Assembly: GCA_903888815.1 (NCBI GenBank)
Contig: CAISVC010000306.1
Span: forward strand, 1-16,967
Direction of reading: 5' to 3'
DNA: 16,967 bases
Source: an uncultured Fibrobacterota bacterium
Lineage (GTDB): Bacteria; Fibrobacterota; Chitinivibrionia; Chitinivibrionales; Chitinispirillaceae
Shown: positions 8,413 to 16,226 of the stretch, piece after piece
How positions within the stretch are numbered: the stretch's first letter is position 1
Layout: each line of letters opens with the position of its first letter
Translations under genes and position numbers: made by a program
Notes under the pieces: model-generated
Seen by the model: the letters and a program-made list of their open reading frames with translations, nothing else
Databases searched by the model: none
Told to the model about the DNA's origin: nothing

Positions 8413-8544
8413 CGGCATCAACACTGGGCTTGCGCTCCTTCCCTGAGGCCCCCGGCCTTTCCGCCTTCGCAAAACATATGCTTCGGCGGACAAATCAGGC
8501 CACCCCTGAGGGACCCTTTGAGCGCAAACCCCTTTTTGATGCCG
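8413..8544. repeat. Long imperfect palindrome IR3 (132 bp) upstream of pgk
   Basis: The ends are CGGCATCAA (8413-8421) and TTGATGCCG (8536-8544), perfect complements. Further in, TTTGCGCTC-type arms pair (CTTGCGCTC 8429-8437 with GAGCGCAAA 8520-8528), then GGCC (8455-8458) with GGCC (8498-8501). The tip is TCCGCCTTCGC (8460-8470) against GCTTCGGCGGA (8480-8490). It ends 27 bases before the pgk start codon, so it would lie in the pgk leader. Confidence 0.78.
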
Positions 8545-8653
8545 CTACATCGGTATTTACGATTGACAATTTGTTCAGTTATTTTGATTTCAACGCGACT
8601 GAAGCTTGAGGGTGGGGGTAAACTGAAGCTCAGCGCTGCAATAATAGTGCCCC

Positions 8654-8686
8654 TGCCTGCGCGTAGCCGCTTCGGCGAGGCAGGCA
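8654..8686. repeat. REP-like hairpin IR4 behind gap
   Basis: TGCCTGC (8654-8660) pairs with GCAGGCA (8680-8686), and the interior GCCG-CTT-CGGC (8666-8676) forms a second small stem. It starts 43 bases behind the gap stop codon. The GC-rich, two-part hairpin resembles repetitive extragenic palindromes and could stabilise or end the gap message. It lacks a T-run. Confidence 0.6.
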
Positions 8687-8728
8687 CCCCACACCCAATC
8701 GACTACCTTTAGCTCAAGAAATAATAAT

Positions 8729-9727
8729 TTAAATTGTCGCCATGTGCGCAATGAGGTCGAGGACTTTGCAGGAATAACCCCACTCATTGTCGTACCATGC
8801 AACGAGCTTGACGAACGTGTCCGAAAGCGCGATACCGGCCTTGGCATCGAACACCGAGGTCCTCGTTTCGCCTATAAAGTCGCTTGACACGACATCCTCG
8901 TCCGTATAGCCGAGTATGCCCTTGAGTTCGCCTTCGGAAGCGGCCTTCATCGCGGCCTTGATGTCATCGTACGTCGCCGGTTTTGCCAGACGGCAGGTCA
9001 GATCCACGACCGAAACGTCGGCGGTCGGAATCCGGAACGCCATTCCCGTGAGCTTGCCCTTGAGCTCGGGGATCACTTTGCCCACCGCTTTTGCCGCGCC
9101 GGTGGAAGACGGAATAATGTTGAAGCCTGCGCTGCGTCCGCCGCGCCAGTCCTTCATGGACGGGCCGTCAACGGTTTTCTGGGTTGCGGTGAGGGCATGC
9201 ACCGTGGTCATGAGGCCTTCGATAATGCCCCATTTGTCATTGACGACTTTTGCAAGCGGCGCCAGACAGTTGGTCGTGCACGAAGCGTTGGAAACGATAG
9301 CCTCTCCCTTATAGGATTTATGATTGACGCCCATGACGAACATCGGGGTGTCGTCCTTGGAAGGAGCGGACAGAACGACCCTTTTCGCTCCGGCCTTGAG
9401 ATGCCCGCCCGCCTTTTCCTTGTCCAGGAAAAGACCGGTGGATTCGACGACATACTCAGCGCCCACCTCGTTCCACTTCAGGTTCGCCGGGTCTTTTTCG
9501 GCAGTCACGCGGATCGCCCTGCCGTTGACCACGAGTTTGCCGTCCTTCACTTCAGACTGTCCCCTGAACCGGCCGTGGACCGAGTCGTAGCGGAGCATAT
9601 ACGACATATAGTTCGCGTCGATAATATCATTGATACCGACGATCTCGATGTCCTTACGCGTGCATGCTGCGCGGAAAACCAGTCGTCCGATTCTTCCGAA
9701 ACCGTTAATCCCGACTTTTACTGCCAT
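8729..9727 (-). CDS. gap: Glyceraldehyde-3-phosphate dehydrogenase
   Basis: This cytoplasmic enzyme oxidises and phosphorylates glyceraldehyde 3-phosphate to 1,3-bisphosphoglycerate. The 332-residue product is of normal length. It begins with the NAD-binding GINGFGRIGR (7-16) and has N33-D34 at the end of the second strand (GINDI), as in NAD-dependent enzymes. The catalytic C150 lies in SNASCTTNC and the partner H177 in TTVHALT. The C-terminal WYDNEWGYS motif of the family is intact. AGGAGGG four bases before the ATG is a strong ribosome binding site. It is the first gene of the gap-pgk-tpiA-secG-tRNA-Leu series, with a good promoter at 9811-9840. Confidence 0.98.
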   Translation of the reverse strand: MAVKVGINGFGRIGRLVFRAACTRKDIEIVGINDIIDANYMSYMLRYDSVHGRFRGQSEVKDGKLVVNGRAIRVTAEKDPANLKWNEVGAEYVVESTGLFLDKEKAGGHLKAGAKRVVLSAPSKDDTPMFVMGVNHKSYKGEAIVSNASCTTNCLAPLAKVVNDKWGIIEGLMTTVHALTATQKTVDGPSMKDWRGGRSAGFNIIPSSTGAAKAVGKVIPELKGKLTGMAFRIPTADVSVVDLTCRLAKPATYDDIKAAMKAASEGELKGILGYTDEDVVSSDFIGETRTSVFDAKAGIALSDTFVKLVAWYDNEWGYSCKVLDLIAHMATI

Positions 9728-9810
9728 GAAACCCTCCTGAGGAAAATGTTAATTGGTTACGACCGTTATAGTTGAAAATCCGGCGGAAAACCGTTTATAG
9801 AAAGCCATGA

Positions 9811-9840
9811 AATATACTTAGTCCTGGGGAAATGAGTCAA
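9811..9840 (-). promoter_or_regulatory. Putative sigma70 promoter of the gap cluster
   Basis: On the minus strand TTGACT (9840-9835), an 18-base spacer and TATATT (9816-9811) form a good match to a housekeeping promoter. Transcription would start near 9804, giving a leader of about 77 bases before gap. The sugar permease gene diverges from the same gap; a weaker TATATT on the plus strand near 9940 could serve it, but no good -35 box accompanies it. Confidence 0.6.
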
Positions 9841-10007
9841 TAAATGCGGGTAACGGCAGCAGAAGTCGAACGGCATCCCTTCGCTTTAAAAATTTTAACT
9901 ATTTTCATTTTCCTGTTCCTTTTTCCTCCAAGTCCAGATTATATTCTCTTTGCTTGTGTAAGCGGTATTCGCACGGAATATTCACCTTCAGCTGAAACGG
10001 AGTGACC

Positions 10008-11504
10008 ATGGCAGTCCCAACCGTAAATGCAAATGCCGGAACGGCTGTAACGGGCGATGACAGCAGCCGCAACTACCGCACCGCCTTTATTGTCATCACC
10101 ACGCTGTTTTTCATGTGGGGCTTCATTACCGTCCTGAACGACATCCTGATTCCGTTCCTGAAAAAAATATTCGAACTGAACCGCTTCCAGTCCATGTTCG
10201 TGCAGTTCACCTTCTTCGGGGCATATTTCATCGGTTCGGTAATCTATTTCTTCATTTCGGTGCTGTGGGGCGACCCCATGAGCAAAATGGGGTATAAGAA
10301 CGGCCTGATCTGGGGGCTCATTATTTCGGCCATAGCCTGCGCCGGCTTCTACCCGGCGGCCGCAATAAAAGAGTACGGCCTGTTTCTGGCCATGCTGTTC
10401 ATCCTCGGCATCGGCTTTACGCTGCTGCAGATCGCGGCCAATCCGTACGTCGCGCTTTTAGGCAAACCGGAAACAGCGTCGAGCCGCCTCAACCTTTCGC
10501 AGGCGTTCAATTCGTTCGGGACCACGATCGCGCCCATTATCGGCGGCTACCTGGTGTTCCATTTCTTCGCAAAGATCGGTGCACCGCTTCTCAACGCGGC
10601 GGGCAAGCCGATCCTCACGGATACGGGTCTTCCCATGACCGCACTCGGCGTGCAGCTGCCCTACCTTGCTTTTGCAGGCATATTTCTGCTCCTTGCAGTG
10701 CTCATCAAATGCACCCCTCTGCCGCTGTTTAAAAGCCACGAGCAGATCGAAAAGGGAATCGGCGCCCTCCGCTATCCGCATCTGGTACTGGGTATGATTG
10801 CCATTTTTGTCTATGTCGGCGCAGAAGTAAGCATCGGCAGCCTGTTCATCAACTATGCAAAGGAGGTAGTCAGCCTGCCCGAGATCACGGCGAAATCGTT
10901 CCTTGCTTTTTACTGGGGCGGGGCCATGATCGGCCGTTTCCTGGGCGCCATTTCGCTCGGTGACAACAAAAGCCAGACGTCCATGTACATAAAAATGTTC
11001 ATCACCGCAGTATTGGCATTTCTGCTTATTTATGGCATCGTGTATTTCGAGAGCATCAAAAGCGGAAATGCATTTGCGTTCAGCAATGTTACGCCGTTCA
11101 TCATTTTCCTCGTTATCCAGTATGCCGGCTTCATTATCGGCAAGTCACATGCCGGAAAGACCCTGCTCGTTTTTTCAATGATCGTCATGACGCTGCTCGT
11201 CATCACCATGGCCACCACCGGATATGTTGCACTATGGACCGTCATCGGCATAGGGCTGTTCAATTCCATCATGTGGTCGAACATTTTCACGCTCGCGATA
11301 AAAGACCTCGGCCAGCATACGTCGCAGGGATCATCGCTCCTCGTCATGATGATTCTCGGCGGCGCCATTGTCCCGCTGGTGCAGGGAAGGGTTGCCGATG
11401 TGATGCACGGCTATCACTTTTCGTTTTTTATTCCGATCATCTGTTACTGCTACCTGGCGTTTTATGGCTGGAAAGGACATCAGCACAAAAAAGCCATTGC
11501 ATAA
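10008..11504 (+). CDS. FucP/GluP-type MFS sugar permease
   Basis: A 498-residue inner-membrane protein of the major facilitator superfamily with about 12 membrane segments, probably importing a hexose (fucose, glucose or galactose class) by cation symport. Family signs are FMWGFITVLNDILIPFLKK near the start of segment 1, the ANPYVALLG motif, and LNLSQAFNSFGTTIAPIIGG. In E. coli FucP, D46 (NDIL), E135 (LETAANP) and N162 (LAQTFNSFG) matter for sugar and proton binding. Here Asp and Asn are kept but the Glu position is Gln (LLQIAANP), as I recall for glucose/galactose permeases. The ATG at 10008 is preferred to the GTG at 10002 because GGAG sits at 9999-10002, five bases before the ATG and overlapping the GTG. 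The N-terminal 20 residues are polar and not conserved. The substrate is not determined. Confidence 0.9.
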   Translation: MAVPTVNANAGTAVTGDDSSRNYRTAFIVITTLFFMWGFITVLNDILIPFLKKIFELNRFQSMFVQFTFFGAYFIGSVIYFFISVLWGDPMSKMGYKNGLIWGLIISAIACAGFYPAAAIKEYGLFLAMLFILGIGFTLLQIAANPYVALLGKPETASSRLNLSQAFNSFGTTIAPIIGGYLVFHFFAKIGAPLLNAAGKPILTDTGLPMTALGVQLPYLAFAGIFLLLAVLIKCTPLPLFKSHEQIEKGIGALRYPHLVLGMIAIFVYVGAEVSIGSLFINYAKEVVSLPEITAKSFLAFYWGGAMIGRFLGAISLGDNKSQTSMYIKMFITAVLAFLLIYGIVYFESIKSGNAFAFSNVTPFIIFLVIQYAGFIIGKSHAGKTLLVFSMIVMTLLVITMATTGYVALWTVIGIGLFNSIMWSNIFTLAIKDLGQHTSQGSSLLVMMILGGAIVPLVQGRVADVMHGYHFSFFIPIICYCYLAFYGWKGHQHKKAIA

Positions 11505-11680
11505 GCAATGTATAAGCAATTTTGGTGATTTTTATATATAATTGAGTATATCGGTAAGCAACTCATCATAGTACCTGACCCCGCCCTCCAGGGAAAGAGC
11601 CATGCTTCACAGGTGGATCTTCTATCCTCATCAGGCGTGCGGGGTAAACATTTAAACGATACAGCAAAGGAGAAGCGTAT

Positions 11681-13036
11681 ATGGTGACAAATCTGCGTTG
11701 CTTAAGAGACAGCATGATGGTGGGTATTACGTTATTTGCCGTTTCGGCCTGGAGCGAGCCGGACGCGAATGCGGGTTCGCTGCAAACCCAGGTGTTCGGG
11801 ATGACCTCGTATGAATTCGGTCAGATTGCAAAAGGGCAGTACGCCCATGCTCAATATCCCTCCGCAGGAAGACTTCTCCATTACTGGATGCAGCAGGCCC
11901 TGATGCAATTCGGCGTTACAGTAAAGAATGAGAATGGATTAAGCCTGACTATGGCCGCCGAAGGCGCGCTCTACTCACCGTACTGCCTGCCGAGCGATGG
12001 AAGCAATTTTGGCTACGAACTGTTAGGTCCGCGGTTCCGGTGGGACATTCATCATGCTGAAATAATGTACTCCAGGGGAAACCCCGACGCACCTTTCCTG
12101 AGCATCGGCGCGGGTTTTTTTCCGTTCAAATACAACCCTGACAGCCGCAACTTCGGCGATTACCTTCTCCGCATCAACCCCTATCCGCAGTATCTGCCGA
12201 CGCATTTTGATTCACCCTATACGCGCCTTCTCGGGCTTCGTATCAGCAGCACCTTTTTTTCATCGCTGCAGCAGGACCTGCTGTTGACAAGCGAAGTATA
12301 TCTGTGGCCGATCAGGGACTTCTCGCTTACCTACCTTGTCAGTTATAACCTGCTGCAGTTCGCAGAGATCGGCGCGGGTATCATGGGCTGCCGGATGTTG
12401 TCCGTCGATGAACGATTAACGACACCGCCGCCTGAGTCTCAAGTCGGACATAACCTTACCTTTGCAGGAACAAAAGTGATGGTGCGGCTGTCGCTCGATT
12501 TCAAACGGTACCTGCCCTTTAAGGAGCTCTGGGGAAAGAACGACTGTCGGCTTTACAGCGAAGCGTGCTTGAATGGAATTGATAATTACAAAGAACCGGA
12601 TTCTATACAGGGTTCTCTGAACAATCTGGCTCCGGGTTATAATGACATTAAAAAACGGCTGCCGGTAGTAATCGGGTTTAACGTCCCCACTTTCGGAGCA
12701 ATGGATGTGCTGTCGGTTGAAGGCGAGTGGTGGGACAATAATTTTGCCAACAGCTATTGGGGCGTCTATCCCATCGGCGGAGGCTACGAGCAAAATCCAT
12801 ATCCCTGGAAATACGGCAATCAAGGGCGTCGGGTCGATCCGTATGGCGGGCCATGGCACTGGTCCATCTATGCAAAAAAGACTATTTTAAAAAATGTAAA
12901 GCTCACGGCCCAGGCAGCCAGGGATCATACCATTCTTGAAACTTCCCTGACAGGAACGTCCAACGGCGATCCGGAAGAGGCAATGGACGGCAAGGGAAAC
13001 TGGGGATGGATGGCTAAGATTGAGTATGGTTTCTAA
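11681..13036 (+). CDS. Predicted outer-membrane beta-barrel / porin-like protein
   Basis: I do not recognise a named family. The 451-residue product has a basic N-terminus and a hydrophobic segment (about 11-24, MMVGITLFAVSAW) consistent with a signal peptide. The rest is rich in alternating aromatic and polar strands, with segments such as LSIGAGFFPFKYNPDSRNFGDYLL and short turns. It ends KIEYGF; a C-terminal Phe is typical of outer-membrane beta-barrels. The GFFPF segment vaguely recalls phosphate-selective or sugar porins. GGAG lies eight bases before the ATG. It follows the sugar permease by 176 bases and precedes the secreted GH2, so a role in passing sugars across the outer membrane is reasonable but unproven. 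Confidence 0.72.
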   Translation: MVTNLRCLRDSMMVGITLFAVSAWSEPDANAGSLQTQVFGMTSYEFGQIAKGQYAHAQYPSAGRLLHYWMQQALMQFGVTVKNENGLSLTMAAEGALYSPYCLPSDGSNFGYELLGPRFRWDIHHAEIMYSRGNPDAPFLSIGAGFFPFKYNPDSRNFGDYLLRINPYPQYLPTHFDSPYTRLLGLRISSTFFSSLQQDLLLTSEVYLWPIRDFSLTYLVSYNLLQFAEIGAGIMGCRMLSVDERLTTPPPESQVGHNLTFAGTKVMVRLSLDFKRYLPFKELWGKNDCRLYSEACLNGIDNYKEPDSIQGSLNNLAPGYNDIKKRLPVVIGFNVPTFGAMDVLSVEGEWWDNNFANSYWGVYPIGGGYEQNPYPWKYGNQGRRVDPYGGPWHWSIYAKKTILKNVKLTAQAARDHTILETSLTGTSNGDPEEAMDGKGNWGWMAKIEYGF

Positions 13037-13084
13037 ATGGTTTGGGGCGGTAATTTCCTTTGAATATTATTATTATGAAAATTA

Positions 13085-13114
13085 TTGAACATTTTTAAAA
13101 TTTATGACTATATT
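13085..13114 (+). promoter_or_regulatory. Putative sigma70 promoter of the GH2 gene
   Basis: TTGAAC (13085-13090), an 18-base spacer and TATATT (13109-13114) lie in an AT-rich stretch 47-76 bases before the GH2 start. The spacing and -10 box equal those proposed for gap. Confidence 0.5.
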
Positions 13115-13160
13115 ATTATAGGAGAGATAGTTATTTAACTAAAATTAAAGGAGGGTCGGT

Positions 13161-15989
13161 ATGAGAGTCTTGCAGAAAGCAGTATGGTTTTTAGGGCTCG
13201 CTGCGATTGCCGCATGGACCCAGCAAAGTTCTGAAGTCACCGGCTGGAGGATGCAGGACAGCGCTGCGGTCGGTGCAACACCGGGAACCACGATTGCAAC
13301 GTCGGCCTATGACGCGTCGAACTGGTATGCCGCCACGGTGCCGGGGACAGTGCTCAGCACCCTTGTAGACCGCGGCGTTTATCCTGACCCAAATTACGGC
13401 GAAAACATGATCAGCATTCCGGACCTGGCCAACCAGCAGAAGAGATACTGGTTCCGCACCACATTCAGTGTCAATTTTGCCACAGGCCAGCGCGTCTGGC
13501 TCGAACTTGGCGGTATCAACTATTATGCCACGATTTTTATGAACGGCACCCAGGTCGGTACCATGTATGGGGCATTCAGAGAGGCGAAGTTCGATGTCAC
13601 GGGTATTGCAGTGTCGGGGACCAATTACGTTGCGGTAAAGATCCGCGGCAATTACAATCCGGGAGTCTACCATACCAAGCAAAGCGGCAACTGCGGCGGT
13701 AACGGCGGCACCATGACCCAAGACGGCCCTACCTTTATCGCCACGCAGGGCTGGGACTGGATACCCACCATTCCTGACCGCAGTATGGGAATATGGAAGC
13801 CGGTGTACGTGCGGGTGACCGGCCCGGTGGCGATCAGGCACCCGTGGATAAGAACCACCAATGTGACCACGACCCCAACGGTTACGCTGCAGGTAATGCT
13901 CCGGAATGCGACCGCTGCGGCCGTTACCGGTACGCTCGCCGCCAATGTCAACGGTACCACGCAGTTCACGCCGCAGACCGTGACCGTTCCGGCATCAGAC
14001 ACGCTGAACGTCACCTTCCCGAACCTCACGATGGCGAACGCGTTGCTGTGGTGGCCCAACGGTTACGGCAACCCGAACCTCTATACCTGCAATATTTCCT
14101 TTACTCCAAATAATGGTCTTGCCGTATCCGACACTTCCACGTTCCGTTTCGGCTTCCGCCAGTACTCGTATTCCACTGCCAGCGGCAACCTTATCATCAG
14201 CTGCAACGGCCAGCGTATTCTGTCCAGGGGCGGCAACTGGGGCATGGACGACGCAATGAAGCGGTGGGATTTACACAAGACCGAGAACAAGGTCAGGTAT
14301 CATAAAGAAATGAACTTCAACATGCTGCGCGACTGGATCGGCATGAGCGACAACGAGCCGTTCTACAGCTTCTGCGACCAGTACGGCATCATGGTCTGGT
14401 CGGATTTCTGGGAGCCGCACTCGGCTGACGGGCCGACCCCGGCCAATGATCAGGCCAATTTCATAGCCAATATGCGGGACAAGATCTACCGGGCGCGCAA
14501 TCATGCCAGCGTGGTGCTCTGGTGCGAACGCAACGAGACCGCGCCGACCGCGGCGTTTCTTACGGCGCTGCAGAATTTTCATACCGAGCTTGACGGGACG
14601 CGTTACGTTCAGCCCTCTTCCGGATCTAACGGCGTGCATAGCGGCGGACCGTATACGTATACGAGCCCGGCTAATGCTTACGCCGCCATTTCCGGGTTCC
14701 ATACCGAATTCGGAGGCCCGACCGTAATGTCGTACGAAAGCATGGTCGCCACCTTCCCCACTGCCAATCAGATGCCCATGGGAAATTCGTGGTGGTCCTG
14801 GCATGACTACTGCGCCGGCAACGGGACCCCGTCGAATTATACCAACGCCATGACCACGCTGTACGGCACCCCCTCGACCATCCAGCAGTGCGGCCTGAGG
14901 TCCCAGCTCATGAACTACGACGACTACCGGGCAGCTTTTGAGGCCCTGCAGGCCAAACGATTCACCGGAGCCACGGGCCTGCTTCTGTGGATGTCGAACT
15001 GCGTGTGGCCGAGCCTGATGTGGCAGACCTACGACTACTATATGGAAGGGACGGGTGCCATGTATGGCAGCCAGAAAGGAGCCGAACCGATTCATGTGAT
15101 GTACTACGGTACCGGCGCCTACCAGGTCTCGGTTATCAACAATACGAGAAACGCAATCAGCAACTGTTCGGTATCCGCAGCGACCTATAATCTCAACGGG
15201 ACAAGAGCGTGGAACAACACCGCGGCAGTCAACACGGCTGCCGATGCCAGCAGCAACGTTTTTGCCATAACGGCAGGCACCTCCACGCCCTATTTTCTGG
15301 ACCTGAAACTCAGGGATGCTTCGGGGAATCTGGTATCCAAGAATTTCTACTGGCTTCCGAACAGCAGCACCAATATCAGTGCCATGCTGACCATGGCCCA
15401 GGCGACGGTGGCAATGACGACGGCGCAGGCAACATGGACGAGAAGCGGCGTGGAAAATACGATCACGCTTAAAATCGTAAACACCAGCACGCTGCCTGCG
15501 GTGGCCTGCCGGCTCCTGCTTACGCGCACAACCCCCTGGACCGGAACACGGATACTGCCGGTCCATTTTAATGACAACTACTTTTCGCTTGCCCCCGGCG
15601 ATACCCAGTCCATTACCGTCCAATTCGACGAGGTTGACCGCGCCGGAACGAATCCGCAGTTGTGCCTGGCCGGTGTTAATGTGCCACAGACCTGTTTTCC
15701 AATAGGGACTCCGAGTACGCGTCGCGGCACGGTGACGGATCAGGAAATACAGAAAATGTATGTTTCTGTTGCCGGCAGTAAACTGCGGGTGTACCGTATT
15801 CCTGATCGCAGCGTCTGGCAGGTTGCATTGTTTGATATGCAGGGACGCACGATTCTTGAGGCCGCAGGCATTGCAAAAGGGACCACTGCCGCGGTTTCCA
15901 CCAGCCGGCTGCGGCCGGGTGCTTATGTCGTGACGGTTGCGGCGGCAGGGAAACAGCTGCGTACCCTGGTTATCGTACCGGGACATTGA
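13161..15989 (+). CDS. Secreted GH2 glycoside hydrolase (exo-glucosaminidase / beta-mannosidase type) with T9SS-like C-terminus
   Basis: A 942-residue exported retaining glycosidase. Layout: signal peptide (about 1-20), jelly-roll sugar-binding domain (about 30-195), immunoglobulin-like domain (about 215-330), (beta/alpha)8 catalytic domain (about 340-650), two further Ig-like domains (about 690-850) and a T9SS type A-like C-terminal domain (about 866-942, with LFDMQGR and LRPGAYVV). The GGNWGMDDAMKRW motif and the NFYWLP segment are typical of GH2 members near exo-beta-D-glucosaminidase CsxA and beta-mannosidases. The likely acid/base is E459 (WCERNET) and the likely nucleophile E516 (GFHTEFGGP). 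As I recall, CsxA uses an Asp as acid/base, so the Glu here speaks for a different substrate, perhaps a mannoside; this is inference. AAGGAGGG lies five bases before the ATG. A strong terminator follows at 16020. Confidence 0.9.
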   Translation: MRVLQKAVWFLGLAAIAAWTQQSSEVTGWRMQDSAAVGATPGTTIATSAYDASNWYAATVPGTVLSTLVDRGVYPDPNYGENMISIPDLANQQKRYWFRTTFSVNFATGQRVWLELGGINYYATIFMNGTQVGTMYGAFREAKFDVTGIAVSGTNYVAVKIRGNYNPGVYHTKQSGNCGGNGGTMTQDGPTFIATQGWDWIPTIPDRSMGIWKPVYVRVTGPVAIRHPWIRTTNVTTTPTVTLQVMLRNATAAAVTGTLAANVNGTTQFTPQTVTVPASDTLNVTFPNLTMANALLWWPNGYGNPNLYTCNISFTPNNGLAVSDTSTFRFGFRQYSYSTASGNLIISCNGQRILSRGGNWGMDDAMKRWDLHKTENKVRYHKEMNFNMLRDWIGMSDNEPFYSFCDQYGIMVWSDFWEPHSADGPTPANDQANFIANMRDKIYRARNHASVVLWCERNETAPTAAFLTALQNFHTELDGTRYVQPSSGSNGVHSGGPYTYTSPANAYAAISGFHTEFGGPTVMSYESMVATFPTANQMPMGNSWWSWHDYCAGNGTPSNYTNAMTTLYGTPSTIQQCGLRSQLMNYDDYRAAFEALQAKRFTGATGLLLWMSNCVWPSLMWQTYDYYMEGTGAMYGSQKGAEPIHVMYYGTGAYQVSVINNTRNAISNCSVSAATYNLNGTRAWNNTAAVNTAADASSNVFAITAGTSTPYFLDLKLRDASGNLVSKNFYWLPNSSTNISAMLTMAQATVAMTTAQATWTRSGVENTITLKIVNTSTLPAVACRLLLTRTTPWTGTRILPVHFNDNYFSLAPGDTQSITVQFDEVDRAGTNPQLCLAGVNVPQTCFPIGTPSTRRGTVTDQEIQKMYVSVAGSKLRVYRIPDRSVWQVALFDMQGRTILEAAGIAKGTTAAVSTSRLRPGAYVVTVAAAGKQLRTLVIVPGH

Positions 15990-16019
15990 AGCACAGTAAC
16001 GGGTATTTTGTTAACAGGC

Positions 16020-16058
16020 AGGCGCTGCGGGAGGCTGTAAAGCCTGCAGCGCCTTTTT
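16020..16058 (+). terminator. Strong intrinsic terminator after the GH2 gene
   Basis: AGGCGCTGC (16020-16028) pairs perfectly with GCAGCGCCT (16046-16054). An inner stem AGGCT-GTAA-AGCCT adds five pairs with a GNRA-like loop, and TTTTT follows. It lies 31 bases behind the GH2 stop and separates it from the next gene. Confidence 0.88.
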
Positions 16059-16082
16059 ACCAGAGAAGCACGTAACCCACGT

Positions 16083-16226
16083 ATGAAAAATCGCCATAGG
16101 CTTTTCGCACAATGTCTGATTATCGCCTGCGCCAGCGCCTCGGTCTTCGCCATGCTATTAGTAAAGGTATATGGATCAGCAAGAGGCTTAAGCCATTCAA
16201 CTGAAACGGGGAGAGTCGGTTTATGA
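16083..16226 (+). CDS. Doubtful 47-residue signal-peptide-like ORF
   Basis: An ATG at 16083 opens a frame of 47 codons starting MKNRHRLFAQCLIIACASAS and followed by VFA, a convincing signal-peptide shape, then a polar end without recognisable domain. Its stop overlaps the ATG of the next gene by ATGA (16223-16226), a typical translational-coupling arrangement. Against it: no good ribosome binding site in front, and a short product. It may be a remnant of a former secreted gene, a leader, or chance. Confidence 0.28.
   Translation: MKNRHRLFAQCLIIACASASVFAMLLVKVYGSARGLSHSTETGRVGL

Larger units (their letters stand above)
8386..8728. other. Noncoding gap between gap and pgk, with palindromes
   Basis: There is no convincing gene in these 343 bases. 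They hold a long palindrome (8413-8544) and a short REP-like hairpin (8654-8686). A direct repeat ACTGAAGCT occurs at about 8598 and 8622. No clear promoter for pgk was found, so pgk probably depends on the gap promoter. Confidence 0.65.

Noticed and set aside
8418..8687. 89-codon minus-strand frame between gap and pgk
   Set aside because: It is an open frame through palindromes IR3 and IR4 with no domain or ribosome binding site.
10002..10007. GTG start for the MFS permease
   Set aside because: The GGAG ribosome binding site overlaps this GTG and is correctly spaced for the ATG at 10008.
11496..11509. ATTGC-ATAA-GCAAT hairpin at the end of the permease gene as a terminator
   Set aside because: The stem has only five pairs, overlaps the stop codon, and no T-run follows directly.
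11505..11680. Promoter for the outer-membrane barrel gene
   Set aside because: AT-rich stretches are present near 11530-11555, but no pair of boxes with acceptable match and spacing was found.
14271..15986. Very long open frame (571 codons) on the minus strand opposite the GH2 gene
   Set aside because: It is a shadow of the GC-rich third codon positions of the GH2 gene. Its translation is Arg/Gly/His-rich, has no domain, and the plus-strand frame has clear GH2 motifs.
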